From NCBI GenBank assembly GCA_026874595.1, contig CM049306.1:75827642-75891641 (forward strand): DNA of 64,000 nt, in the 5' to 3' direction. The notes beneath the pieces were generated by a model. The model had not been told where the DNA came from. It was given only the letters and a program-made list of their open reading frames with translations, and made no database searches. Source of the stretch: Sipunculus nudus (lineage: Eukaryota > Annelida > Sipuncula > Golfingiida > Sipunculidae). Shown here piece after piece: positions 33,836 to 46,466 of the stretch; the first letter of the stretch is position 1, and every line of letters starts with the position of its first letter. The position numbers and the translations under genes were made by a program.

Positions 33836-36040
33836 CTTCAGATTATACTTTTGGGTGATCACACTGAGGAGGTTTGAATGCATTTATATCCAGTAATGCT
33901 GTGTTTCCATGTGTGCACTTATTCATATATACATGAAAAATCACTCATGATTTTATCACTGGGGTTTCCATGCAACTGTCAGCATATATTAAAATGGCAT
34001 TGATTTTCATGCTTAGGGTCTGTGAGAACTCAAGGATTCCAGGTAAAATGACATCACTCAATCATAATTTTTTAGAAGACTCACGACACCTACCATGCCA
34101 CTGTTACTCTGCCAGTTCACACAAGAATGAACATACATGCATTTGGAAAGACAGCTTAAATGTTATTTGATGTATGGTTACAATCAAAATTTAATCTTGG
34201 GAAATCACTAGTCGCTCTGATAATGTACATACAAAATATTAAGTGACTGACCACGCCAGTGGTGTAAGTAACATAATGGAGAGGACTAAAAACCATTTTA
34301 TAAAAATATTATAAAACTATAATTAGTTGACTTTCCTTTAAAGTAATAATGTATAATGATATTATTGGCAAAATTTGATATAAATGAAAAATACAGAATA
34401 AGAAACCGTAAAACTAAGAGGCTGGGACAGATCCAGCATTATTAGGCTAATAAAGGTCCACCATTCCTGGAAAAATAAGATTTAGCTGGAAAAATATGTT
34501 AAAATAGTGCAAATTAATTTAACCTAAATTAAAGTTAATAACTAATGATTTACAACAAAAACCTTGTTGAGTAATAATACATTAAACATATTACATACCT
34601 GTTCATATAATAAGTGTATTGTACAGCATGCAAGTTTCTGTGCAATCGGTTTGTTTAGTGCATGGCTGTCCCACATATCCACTCACTGCATGTGATTGAA
34701 CAAAATCAGATACACTACAATTGTACTATATGTTCTGTTGATTTTTTAGATCTGATAACTCAAAATCTAACCCTTTTGATAAGCCCACCACTGTGATTTA
34801 ACAGAGTATGTTTAAGGAAATCAGATAAATTTTTATCTGTTTTAATTTTGTTCTTTAGTATTTTAAATGTTTCATGTTTACACTGTTTTACAGGGTGAAA
34901 CATGAAAAGTTAATGGTATAGTATAGGGGATACAAAATGTAATTTCTGAAGTAAGTTGGAACTTTTTAATTATTATGATAAGGTTTTAACTTGAAGAGGT
35001 TTTTAAGATAATTTTAATCACTTTCTGTATGGTAGATGTTATGTTCATGTATTCAGAGTATTTAAGGTATCAAAATTTAGATCTTGCCAGGGTGTCCCCA
35101 GAATGTGTACACAAAACAAGAGATTAAAGCAACAAGAATCCCTGGCATAGAATATCCCCATCTCTCCTTTATCCAATGAATGAAAATTAACCATTGGTAA
35201 AATTTTAGCAGTGATTGTTCATATATATGTTATTATTTACAAGTTTTAAAAATTGTGGAATTATTCAAGATATTCACACTACATATTCATGCTTCACCAT
35301 TCTTCACCATTCCACTGTAAACAAAGTCAGAATAGTTTTATCAAGATTTTTATTATTTCCCAGGTAGGTTTGACTCTGAATTTTATAGTTACAAAATTGA
35401 AAGTAAAATAAATGCACATTTCATTATTTTTTTATGTGACAGGATGGGAGTAGGAGGCAGTCAGTCCATTTATATGTAAGTCCACAGCTTATACATAATA
35501 CTTAAAAATTGTTTGTTACCGGCTTGAGCACATGCTTTGCTGACATGATATTTCTGTTTTATTGGCCCATTCTGCATGCTGTATAAAGACCTCATATTCA
35601 ACCGACAAATCTAAATTGTAATTCTCATAACCAGATTATCTAAGAGTCTGCTTAGTTCATTTTATATAAATTGTATGAATTATGCCTCATTTTTTCATTC
35701 ATTTATATGTCTTATTAATATGGGTGATTAAGGGTACTCTTTCACAGGTGGCAAACAGGAAGTCATCTGTGTTGTGATATGCATTGGCTCAGTGTCATTC
35801 CTGTTTGTGATGTTGAGGTTGTTGAGGAATTTATATATTTGATAATTATCTTTCTTAAGTGTTATATTGTTTCCACCGCCTTGGTCTGTTTGGTATGTAA
35901 CTTTCACAAATAAAAACATAAAATTCACCATTGTTACTGGTCTTTTCTGAACCCTGAGAGAATGGCCAAAGTTTATTCATGGGTGATTATAACCACTTGA
36001 AGAATGACTGCAAAATCACTGCAATATGGTAAGATTTTTA
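33836..36040. other. Unannotated DNA
   Basis: No exon, RNA gene or clear repeat family recognised. Confidence 0.5.
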
Positions 36041-36041
36041 A

Positions 36042-37060
36042 CTCAGCTTGCTGTAAGTCATTTGATCTATAGCGATCGCCCTTTGTCCTTCCTCTGTCCA
36101 GTCGTCCGGTTGTCCATTAATGATAAATTATAACCATTGAATCTATAAAAACATCTAATTTTACATCTAGGAAGGTCTCAGACCAATTTCATTGGAAACC
36201 CAAAATAAGATCAGGGTGACTTGTTTTCTGTGAGCTACAAGCCATAAATATGATTTTGACCAGCCTGGAAGTTTTGTCAGGGCAAATATTTCAACCAATG
36301 GACCTAGATACTGCAACCTTAACTTCCACGGATGTCTTTGTGAAGTCTTTGAAAACTGAAATGAGTTCACTTTAGCCTACTGTTGCTATCTATGGGGCAA
36401 AAAATAATTTAAGTTCCCCGGAAGTCAGATGGGCACAAATTGTAATCATTGGACCTAGAAACTTCTAAATTGTGGTCTTGATAAACATTTTTTGTACACT
36501 GAAATTAGATCAAAGTGACCTTAATTCTGGGAACTATGGACAATAAACAGTATTTTGAGCAGCATGACAGTCCCACAGGGTAAAAATTGTAAATAATAGT
36601 TTGACCAAGAACCTTTATATAGAAATCAGTCTGATAGAGACTCCTTTGAAACCTGATTTTCGGCCACCATGACCTATTTTCGACAAGCTATGGAAGGTAA
36701 TAAATAAAAATGGTTTGAGCACTGAAAGTCAAGATGGCCACAAATCAAAATGGATCAAGAAACTCAATATGTAATATTCAGAGCACTCCTGGTTGAATAT
36801 CTTTGAAAATTCAAAATTAAGTCATCTATTGTAACCTATATTTTTCCTACTATGGGCAAAAAGAAAACATGATTTTGAGCAACATGAAAGTGTGGGCACA
36901 ATCCAAAATGTTCAACTTCTTTCTTAGCATCCAGGTAGTTCCTGATTAAATATTCTAGGAAACCGGAAATTAGGCCAGTTTGACCAGCATTCTGCAAACT
37001 ATGGGCAATAACAAGATTTTGAGCACTCTAGAATTCTTTTCTCTCTGTGTTCAAGGTAAC
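36042..37060 (+). repeat. Family A-like element with decayed core units
   Basis: Begins TTTTTAACTCAGCTTGCTGT with AAGTCATTTGATCTATAGCG, an eroded family A hairpin. At least five core units follow, each with an ACTATGGGCAA-like word, a TTTTGAGCA word and GGCACAAAT..ACC..GGACCTAGA. The 3' end is not recognisable. Confidence 0.6.
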
Positions 37061-37189
37061 TAATGAATCTTAACTAGTATTGGAATAGGCATCAAACAGA
37101 GATTTGTCAAAGTAGATTAAGCTACATATTTGAATGAGATTGGCATCTGTTAGCACAAATATATTTGCATCCAGCATCTGTCTTTACAC

Positions 37190-37890
37190 AGAATGTGTTT
37201 GCCCACAGTGGAATGGGCATCCAACAAATATGTCAACACAGTTGAATGGGCATCCAACAAATGTCAATACAGTGGAATGGGTATCAAACTCATCAATGCA
37301 GTGGAATGAGCTTCCAGTAATTATCAACATAGGGGATGTAGACACAGTAGAATGTTGGCCCAGCAATTATAAACACTGTGCAATGGACATCAAACAAATT
37401 TCATCACAGTGAAATGGGCATCCAACATATATGTCAACACAGTTGAATGGGCATCCAACAAATGTCAATACAGTGGAATGGGTATCAAACTCATCAATGC
37501 AGTGGAATGAGCTTCCAGTAATTATCAACATAGGGGATGGGCATCCAACAAATATCAGCACAGTGGAATGGGTATCCAACACATATCGAAGCAGTGGAAT
37601 GAGCCCCAAGCAATTACCAACGCTGTGGAATGGGCATCCAACAGATATCAGCACGGTGGAATTGACATCCAACAAATATCAGTACAGGCAAATAGGCATC
37701 CAATAAATGTTAACACAGTGGAATGGACATCTTACATATATGTCAACACAGTTGAAAGGGCATCCAACATATTTGTCAAAACAGTGAATGGGCATCTCAG
37801 TTGATTGGGCATCCAACAAATGTCAACAAACTGGAATGGGGGTCCAGCAAATATCAACACAGTGGAATGGGCATCCAGCAACTGCCAGTG
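37190..37890 (+). repeat. Minisatellite, about 33-34-bp unit, with 201-bp higher-order repeat
   Basis: About 20 units of the type CAGTGGAATGGGCATCCAAC plus AAATATCAACA. A block of about 120 bp starting TGTCAACACAGTTGAATGGG at 37231 recurs almost unchanged at 37432, 201 bp (six units) later. Overlapping ORFs on both strands are products of the array. Confidence 0.9.
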
Positions 37891-38178
37891 TTTTTGAATG
37901 GCTGTAAATGGTTGCAGACAAAATGCAGTGAATATTAACCCAACAGTGTAAAAAAGGAGAGAGAAATACTGTCCAATATTGTTTAAGATTATTTAAGATG
38001 CCATACTTTTATGGCCAAAAAAAACTTTTTGAACACTTCATTATTCTTACCCAGGAAGATCCAAAAACAGAACTTGTTGGAAATATATTTGATGTGTTAA
38101 GTAGATCTTAGATATTCTCAAAGGCCCCTACATGAGTGTCCATACTACAAAAGGATGATAAAGGTGACCTGTATTATT

Positions 38179-38279
38179 GTTTCCGCCAAAACAGAGTTTT
38201 GCGGATACTATGTTTTTAGTTGGACGCCGCCACCGCATAGGTTTCCGGAGAACTCCTCCGTAACCACTGGGTGGAATTT
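38179..38279 (+). repeat. Family H 5' fragment
   Basis: TGTTTCCGCCAAAACAGAG and TTTTGCGGATACTATG form the family H terminal hairpin, then GTTTCCGGAGAACTCCTC. It stops abruptly where a family A start begins at 38280, suggesting the A element inserted into it. Confidence 0.75.
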
Positions 38280-38280
38280 T

Positions 38281-39660
38281 TTAGTTCAGCTGACTATAAG
38301 TCATCTGAGCTATAGTCGTGGTCCATTGTCCGTCGTCCGTCCGTCTGTCGTGCCGTCCGTCCGACGTCCGTCCGTAGATGTGGCACGTTTTGAAACCGTA
38401 AGACCTAGGAATCCAAAATTCAGCATAATGTTATAATCCCCAAGATCTCCTACCAAACCGAAAACTGGGTCTTTGCGACTTCGTTCCTTTGAGAAATTAA
38501 GGAAAACCTCAATTTTTTATTAAAATCCTATTTTCACACTTAAGGACTGCCTAATATCAAAACCACTCATCTGTTTTTCCTCATATTTACCATAAATAAT
38601 CCTCTATATAGTTCCTATGTACATACCAGAAATTGGGTCTGTATTATATAATTTAAAAAAGTTATGGGCCCAAACATAATACATTTTGTAAATAATCAGG
38701 AAAAAAATTTGATCACTTAACACAAAACTTGTTAAAGCTAAGCACTTTTTTTCCAGTAATATAACTTTTATTGATCAAAATTAAATTGTATACCCAAAAT
38801 TTGATCAAAATCTTTTAAATTTTTAAAATATTAGCAAAAATAAAAAATTGGTACCTTAAACTTTGCCCAACTTTGACCATGGCACGTTTTTCTCCTGTAA
38901 CTGCTGTGGATTTAATTTTCAAAGCATGTTTTTGTTAGCATTTCAACTGTTAACATTTAAAATTTGAAACCAGTTGATCAAAAACTGTAGATTTTATTTA
39001 AGTTTTCAAGCACCATGTCACATATTGTTTACATCAACCTAGTGTTATGCAGTTTGCTAGAGCTCAGCTCCCCAGCTTCAGCTCTAAGTTCCTTAAATTA
39101 GGCATACAGTAAGATGTCTCCAAAATCCCCTACCATGCCAAGAATTTGGTCACCAGAACTGAATTCCTTCGAGATATTAATGAAAAACTTCATTTTTTCA
39201 TTAAAAACCCTTTGTTACACTTCAGGACTGCCTAGTATCAAAACCACTGATCTGACTTTGATCATATATAATATACATATTTTTCTATACATTCGCTATG
39301 CACATGCCATAAATGATGTCAGTATTGCGTAATTGTTTTAAGTTATGTGCACAAACAAAATTGACTTTGTAAAAAATCAGGAAAAATATTTACTCAGGTT
39401 ACATGAAAATTATTGAAGCTAGAGAATTTTTTTCAAGTATATAACTTTGTTTAATTAAGATTCAATTGTATACCCAAAATTAGATCTGTATTTTGTAAAT
39501 TTTATAAGGTATTAGCATAAACATAAAATCAATACCTGAAATTTTACCCAACTTTGACCATGGCAAATTTTTTTCCTGTGAGTACTGTTGATTTAATTTT
39601 CTCAGAATGTAAACATAAGTATTTAATGTGTTTTAAATCTGAAATTTGAAACTAAAAGGT
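38281..39660 (+). mobile_element. Family A element, 5' portion
   Basis: Starts TTTAGTTCAGCTGACTATAA with AGTCATCTGAGCTATAGTCG and a (GTCC)n tract; it is the reverse complement of about 2400-3792, both internal units included. The 3' half, seen at 1160-2400, is missing. Confidence 0.8.
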
Positions 39661-42600
39661 TGAAAATTAGGCTAGTTATTAAATTTTATCTTGAGGCTCT
39701 ATTGTAGTCACTTGCTTTGTTCCAGATGCAGGTAGGCCACTCCAGGTCACTGGAAGTCAGCTATGCCAGGGTTCCTGATTTGTTTCAGTCACTGGGGGAG
39801 ATCCCCTGCTGTGACAGGTGTACAATTGTTCTCATATCACACCCCCTCCCCCCCCCCATGAATATATAAATATACATTTGTATGCATGATGTAGTGTTAC
39901 ATGACAAGATTGAGATTTATGATGATGCAATTTAGAATTATGAATCAACGTTTATATTCAGAAATATATGTCATATTGGAAATGTATACAAATTAAACTT
40001 AAAATAAAAAAATGAGGATCTAATACAAACATGTGTTCATTATTTTCGGCCTTAGCAGAATTGGAGATCAGGCTTTGTTTTGCCCTGAATGTTTATGCAA
40101 AAGTGTTGTTAATCCCATCTCTTCCCCCCCCCCCCCCAGGCTGTCATTGATCCTTAGCACCTCACCGTCACCTGTGCACTGGGACATTAGTTATTATTGC
40201 AAATGTGTACAATTTTTTCAATTTGAAAGATAATTGGCTTAGAAAACATTAAGATCTAATATTGAAACATATTCTTGCCCCAGGAGAATGGAACATAAAG
40301 TGATCAGCTCTTGTCTGTCCATCATCTCTCAATTATCATTAAATATATATACTAATTATGAAATTTTTCCTTTAAGCACTGTTGAAATAACTTTCATATG
40401 CTGTATGTGTATGGATTTAAGCCATTAAAGTCTGAAATTTGAAAGCAATTTATGTATTCAGATGTGTAATATTGCAGATGAAAAACTTTAAAATATTAAA
40501 ATATATTATAACCTCTGTTTGTCTAACAGTCTGTCTGTCCTTTTTCAAAATATTATGTAATTGTGAATGAACTATTTAATCCTGTAAGTATTGTTTAATT
40601 AAGTGGAAATCCTATATGTATATACACTATGTTAATACAGAGATGTTGTAACTCCCATCATTCCAGCCCTCCCCCTCCCCCCCAACCACCACCACCAGGT
40701 TCTTGCATCTGTGGACTGGAGACATCAGTTATATTTCAACTGTATACATTTTATAAAATAAAAATACATATATTTAATAATATATATTATGTAAAATAGA
40801 TCAAATTGAGCAAATGTGTAAACTACTGAACTGTCAACAAATTATCAAAAAGCCAGCCAATGATCATGGTAATTATATACATCTTATGTTCACAAACTGC
40901 TCACATGCTTCAATTTTGACATTAGAGAATGCATGGTTTGGTCACAAAATATTATTTGCAACAATTTCTTGCTCATCAATACAAACCAATCATGTCAACC
41001 AGCCATGGCATATATTACCTTTTCCTCTTAGACTTGATCTCCATTATTATTTTAGATTTTTACTTTCAAGGTCAACTTCAGCTGAGCACAGTGACCCATA
41101 CTTATAGCACCATGTCTTGAATGTTTACATCAAGTCATTGGTTAACAGTGTTCCAGGCTGTTACATAACACCTTCACTCCTTGCCTACTGCTTCTGTGAG
41201 TGTCTGGGTCAGGCTGGGTCAGGCAGTAATTACCAGAGAGCCTTTCTCCTCTCTCTCTTTCCCTTTCTCTCTTTCTAGCTCTCTTTTTTCTCTCTCTCTT
41301 TCTCTCTCTCTCACCCCTATGCCTCCCTTCCTCCCTCCACCCCACTCTGTTGACAGGTACTATAAACCTAATTTATTAGATATATTTGTTGATGCAATTA
41401 AGAAATGTGAATCAACTGAAATATTCACATATATATGTTATACTCTAAATGTATAGTTACATTTTCAAACCTGGAAAAAAATGATGTTATAAAAAAAGGA
41501 ATTTATGTAAAAATTGTTCATAATTTCCTGGCTCAGAAGAATGGGAATTAAAATTGCTTTGTTTCTCTAGCTTTCTTGCCTGTTTTAAATATTTAATAAT
41601 TATGAATAAACTTTTTTTTCCTGTTAGCTCTGATTAATTAAATTTCATATCCTGTACGTATATGCAAGGGTATTGTAACTCCCACCATCCCCTTCACCCA
41701 CCCCACTAAGTCCTTGCTCCTTCGCACTGTCAACAATAGTGCTATTGCTATAGCATAAAATTTAATAATTTGAAGAAAATATATACAGAGAGACAGAGGC
41801 GTTGTAACTCCCATCGTAACCCCCCCCCCATCAAGTCCTTCCGTCTGTGGAGTGGGGATTTTATAGCAACTGTATACATATCATAAAATAGAAAAAAAAG
41901 TTTAATTTAAGTTTAAATTAAAAAAATTGGATCTCATTAGACAAATGTGTAAAATGTTGAACTGTCAACAGCCTGTCAAAAAGGTATCCAATGAAAACGC
42001 AAGGTCAGATCTTAAAATATTATTTGCAACAATTTCTTCAATCATATCAACCAACCATAGCCTAGATTACCTCTTTCTCTCAGACTTTATTTACATTTCA
42101 TAATATTTTAGATTTTAACCGTCCAGGTGTTTAAGTACTGTTGAATGCTCCGTCTCTCTCACTCTATCTCCTTTTCTCTCTACATCCAACCCTCCTTGCT
42201 GCCCACACTGTTTCCTTCTCCGAACCCCATCCCAATGTCAGCCTCAGTAAACGAGAACAAGTTGAATCAGATATATTAATATTTTTATATATTGTATAAC
42301 TGTTTGTTACCTATGTACGTGCCAGAAATTATGTCAATATTGTGTAATATGTAGACGTGGTGGGCATCAATATAATGTACCTTGTCAAGACCTAAGAGAT
42401 ATCATGTCATACAGTCACAATTCATAAATCCACTCTTCAGTATAGTTAATAATAACATTATATATGTCAAATTGAAATCTTGCGGACTTCCATACACTAT
42501 AGATCCTTCAACAAATAGCCTTATCATCATTCTACCACTGCTTAGTGTTCTGTCATTGCATTCATATTTGCTCAAATATATTGCTATTTTCAACAGCTCC

Positions 42601-42744
42601 TAAATAAATAAAAAATAAACCACTATATTTACTCCATATTAATCCATCAGTCAGGTAATTTCATACATGATTTACTCACATATGACATTATATTCCTTTA
42701 TAATAGCCTAATAGGTCCATGATATTCATAAGGTTTGTGAGAAC
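39661..42744. other. Low-complexity region with a degenerate direct duplication
   Basis: About 40620-41340 and 41660-42230 share the order ACTCCCATCAT + C-run, CAACTGTATACAT, CAAATGTGTAAA..TGAACTGTCAACA, ATATTATTTGCAACAATTTC and a CTC-rich end. They look like two copies of one old repeat. A family A-type 3' end, TCAGCTGAGCACAGTGACCC, sits at about 41079. No exon seen. Confidence 0.55.
41246..41345 (+). repeat. CT-rich low-complexity tract
   Basis: About 100 bp almost wholly C and T, with (TC)n runs. Its reverse strand yields an Arg/Glu-only pseudo-ORF. Confidence 0.9.
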
Positions 42745-43579
42745 TATACACATGCAAAACTTTGGCCCAATCGGTCAAACGGTTCCCAAGATATGAGCTT
42801 GGATATCTGCTGCATAAACTAGAATGTAGGTGGCGCCACCTGTCATAAAATCAAGAGAGCTGTCGGGGATGTATAAACCTGCAATATTTTAGGCAGATAT
42901 GTCAAACCACTGCCGAGATATGAGTGATTTTATCCCATGGCAGACAAATAGACGGGAGCTGTGCAAAATGGCTGCAGGTGGCGCCACCAGTTTTGCGTAT
43001 GATAAAGAGCTGTTTGAGATCTATACACATGCAAAATTTTGGCCCAATCAGTCAAACGGTTCCCGAGATATGAGCTTGGATGTCTGCAGCTTAAACGTGA
43101 ATGTAGGTGGCGCCACCTGTTATAAAATCAGAAAAGCTATCCAGGATGTATACGCATGCTGAATTTCAGGTGAATTAGTCAAATCACTGCAGAGATATGA
43201 GTGATTTTAACCCAAGGCAGATGAACAGATGGACACTGTGCAAACATGGTTGCAGGTGGCGCCACCATTTTTTGTGTATGTTATAAAGCTCTCCAAGGGC
43301 TACATTTGTGCAAAAAAATTTTCCTGATCCGTCAAACGGTTCCCGAGATATTTGGGTTTATGTGTGGAAACAGACGCACAAATGGACGCAGAGCGCAGAG
43401 GAAAGGTCAGAGGTCAAAACAAAATCGGGGTGCAGCAGTTCACATGTGACCTGAACATAATCCCGGGTTTCGTAAAATTCCGCCCAGCGGTTACGGAGGA
43501 GTTCTCCGGACACCTATGCGGGGGCGGCGGCGATGGGCTGAAAACATAGTATTAGCAAAACTCTGTTTTGGCGGATACA
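42745..43579 (-). mobile_element. Family H element, 3' truncated
   Basis: Read on the - strand, it starts at 43579 with TGTATCCGCCAAAACAGAG. Core units carry perfect GGTGGCGCCACC at 42829, 42977, 43106 and 43255, alternating with CTCATATCTC words. Spacings of 148, 129 and 149 bp show the core tandem structure. The GTAGTCG hairpin end is missing. Confidence 0.8.
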
Positions 43580-43589
43580 ATAATGCAAC

Positions 43590-44743
43590 AGCTGAATTAA
43601 AAAAAAATCTACATCTGGATGTAAGAGCCCTTGACTTGAATTAATTGGCTCATTTTATTGTATTTGTATGCAAAAGGCTGATCTTAAAGCTAACTTTGGT
43701 TGGTACCATCAGTTTGTTCACTGACAAGAAGGAACAAAAACATGTAGTGGTTTAGAATTAATTAATAAAACCTTATATTGTAGCCAATACTGCCATGATT
43801 TTCAAAGGATATGATGTGAAATGTGGTCTAGCCATTTGGGTTTTGTTGTGGAAGTACCTGCTTAAGTAGGTTGAGAGAGTGACAAATGCACTACAGATGG
43901 AGTGTGAGTATGCAGGTGGAAAGTGAAAATGTAGCTTGAGAGTGGATCATTTTCTACACAGCAGGTGGATCACTGAAATGAAAACACAGGTACAAGGAGG
44001 GTGATTTAAGTGTGACACAACACAGATAGTAAGGTTATAAATGGACCTATTCACATCCTAGGTATGTACAATGTAAATATACACAAAGTATAGTATTTTC
44101 TCCGTAATATATTTATGCATCTGACAATATATTTCATTCTAAAACTGTGTGTTTACTCCTGTACACAAGTGGGAAAAGAAGCATGCACAAGGCACAATTA
44201 GTGGTGCAAAATATAAACACAGGGCATGCCACCTGGGTGCCATACCATGCAAATCCACAAATCAAGAATTTTTCAAGTTTCTTACTGGTGTTTCTTCTCC
44301 AGCTGTTTCTTCTTTCATGTTACTTCCACTTGTTTAGGATCTGTCGCGCATGAACAAGATCACATCTATGGTCATGCATTCTTATTATGGTAAACAGACA
44401 CACGTAGACTGTGTTTACTCAATCACTGAACAATAACAACTTATGGGAAATTTTTGCATTCAACCAAAATGAACTATTAGCATGAGATAATGCACATGTT
44501 ATTGCAAGTGATCATGAATCTTAAAATGAAGTATACACATGATACAGCAAGTATACTGAATTTACACTGGAGTGTGGAGGTGTGTACAGTGGAGGTGTGT
44601 ACACTGCAGGTAGAGAGGCTGATATGCCACTTGGGCAGATTGGGATGAACATACTGAAGATAGATCATATGGTGTAAACAAAGTAGAAACTGCATTTCAT
44701 TTTAAGAGTTTGGAGGTAGAAGCCTCATGCATATCAAATCAGA
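43590..44743. other. Unannotated DNA
   Basis: No exon seen. A short duplication GGAGGTGTGTACA occurs near 44576-44603. Confidence 0.45.
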
Positions 44744-45703
44744 TTTTTAGCTCAGCTGACTGAAAGTCGGTTACTAGTTTAAAGGTATGGCCCTCTCCGT
44801 CGTCCATCCGGCCATCCGTAAGCTGGGTACAAATTGTTACCACTGACCCTAGAAAATTGTAATTAAAATTGATGAAGTTAATAATAAATCTCATTTTAAA
44901 CCTGAAATTAGATCACTGCGAACTATATCCTGTGATCTATGGGGCTGGTGAATACCCCTCCCCCCCAAATGATTTAAAAATTTGATACACAACCTCCAGT
45001 ATCTTGATAATTAATGGATTGTCATGAATCTTGCTTTGAATATTGACCATGACTAGTTTTGTCACTTCCTGAAAACTGGTGGTGCCACCTGTATTTTTTC
45101 TAAATTTAAAAAAAAAAATTTTCTATTTTTGAGACCATCAAATGACAGCAGTTGTGTTACTTTCTCAGCTGTGATTTCACCCAGTGTCCTGAATCTAGTG
45201 TGTTTAATGATTCTGACTGTTTTCTTCATTTCCTGAAGACTGGTGGTGCCACCTGTATTTTTTTCTATTTTTGATGCATTTTTTTTTGGATTGGAATATT
45301 GGTTTCAAAAATGACTTTTGTATGACCCAACACTAAAGTAAAAACTCTGTTGATTCTGGGGTCATGAGATCAAAGGTCAAGGTCACAGGACCCACTACTT
45401 TAGAAAGATTGTGGATGCATTTTAAGCCAAACTTTTCATCGCAAACCTTCTGTCTTTCGCATGTGGTGCACCTGCCAATAGACCTATATAGGGGAAGTTT
45501 ACTTTTGATTTTGGGGTCACTAAGTCAAAGGTCAAGGTCGCAGTGCCCATCTATTCACAAATTAGTTTATGGATGATAACTCCAATTTTGGCAGACAGGT
45601 TAAGGCTTCAAACTGGTCACAGGACCCATATTTTTAAAAGCTCATAAACAAATCCTAATAGACAAATTCAGCTGAGTGTTGAGACCAATGGGTCCCTAGT
45701 TTT
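44744..45703 (+). mobile_element. Family A element
   Basis: Starts TTTTTAGCTCAGCTGACTGA with AAAGTC, then GGGTACAAATTGTTACCACT, TTTGATACACAACCTCCAGT and CTGGTGGTGCCACCTGTATT (twice). It ends TTCAGCTGAGTGTTGAGACC followed by AATGGGTCCCTAG, so both termini are recognisable. No ORF of its own. Confidence 0.75.
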
Positions 45704-45899
45704 TATATCATTAACTGAAGTATTACTTGCATGCTTTTGTAACCATCAGTGCAAGTGGGCTCTTAAAGTGATTGTACCAGGCAAGAGTTTGATATATTTT
45801 GAATTATTAAAACATGCAAAAACATACTGGTGTTTTTCAGTTTTCATTAAAAGCAAAAAAAATTGTCTCACAGTATATTTTGCTGTTTTTTCCTATCAG

Positions 45900-46103
45900 A
45901 AAAGACCAAAAACAGAACCAAACCCTCTGTCAAAGGGAAGAGCAAGTATTTTGAAGAAAAGAAGCCAACACTGGAAGCTCCACGACTGGGAGTTGCTGAG
46001 AAATGGGTCCCTCCGAGATCGCCGTTCAACTTGGTACAGGAACACCTGTATCATGCTCCATGGAAGCTGCTGGTGGCCACCATATTTCTTAACAAAACTA
46101 CAG
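45900..46103 (+). CDS. MBD4: MBD4 exon, start of the glycosylase domain
   Basis: The acceptor TTTTTTCCTATCAG ends at 45899 and the donor is ACAG|GTCAGT. The frame gives a basic lead-in ([20 protein letters not shown]), then [36 protein letters not shown]. This is the unmistakable start of the MBD4 helix-hairpin-helix glycosylase fold. The exon starts with two bases of a codon (phase 1 needed upstream) and ends with one base, G, completed by GA at 47913. In human MBD4 the LNRTSG loop carries the Arg finger (Arg468) that fills the gap left by the flipped base; here it is Lys (LNKTTG). The longer + strand ORF in another frame over this exon is a shadow. Confidence 0.95.
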
Positions 46104-46466
46104 GTCAGTATAGCTAAAAAAAACTCAGCTTAAATATATATCTTTTTTAAGATTATATACTTGTAACTTAAGTACTGTCAAATTGAACTTGTTTGCTAAA
46201 ATATATATGGTATAGATGATGCATTGATTCTGCTGAAATAAAAATAAATGTCTTTAATCTTTGCAATTCAATTCTCAACTAAAAAAAAAATACATCATGG
46301 CTGTTTCAAGAGAGGGGGGCTAAGGTGGAAGGGTACTGGGATTGGGTTCTCTAGGTTAGGTTTTTATGCTTTGTACGCTTGTGTGTGTTCATGTCTTAGA
46401 ACTGTGAGTGCGACACTCAGATATTTTGGCACGTACTATATAAATACTGGTGGTGTGCCAATTTAT

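Larger units (their letters stand above)
25443..45899. other. 20.4-kb repeat-rich interval between the two halves of MBD4
   Basis: An intron of MBD4 if the two halves are spliced together; no small linking exon was recognised. 25443-27011 could be the 3' untranslated region of a short MBD-only transcript, since AATAAA occurs at 25917-25922 and 26063-26068. The rest holds MITEs, minisatellites and repeats of families H and A, listed separately. Confidence 0.6.

Noticed and set aside
37134-37804. Several ORFs on both strands with repeated peptides such as NGHPTN
   Set aside because: They follow the 33-34-bp minisatellite, whose unit length is divisible or nearly divisible by three, and occur on both strands.
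41142-41456. Arg/Glu-rich and Ser/Leu-rich ORFs
   Set aside because: Translations of a CT-rich low-complexity tract.
45768-46133. 121-codon ORF overlapping an MBD4 exon
   Set aside because: It is a different frame of the glycosylase exon and its C-terminal residues carry no domain; the ORF in the other frame matches MBD4 closely.
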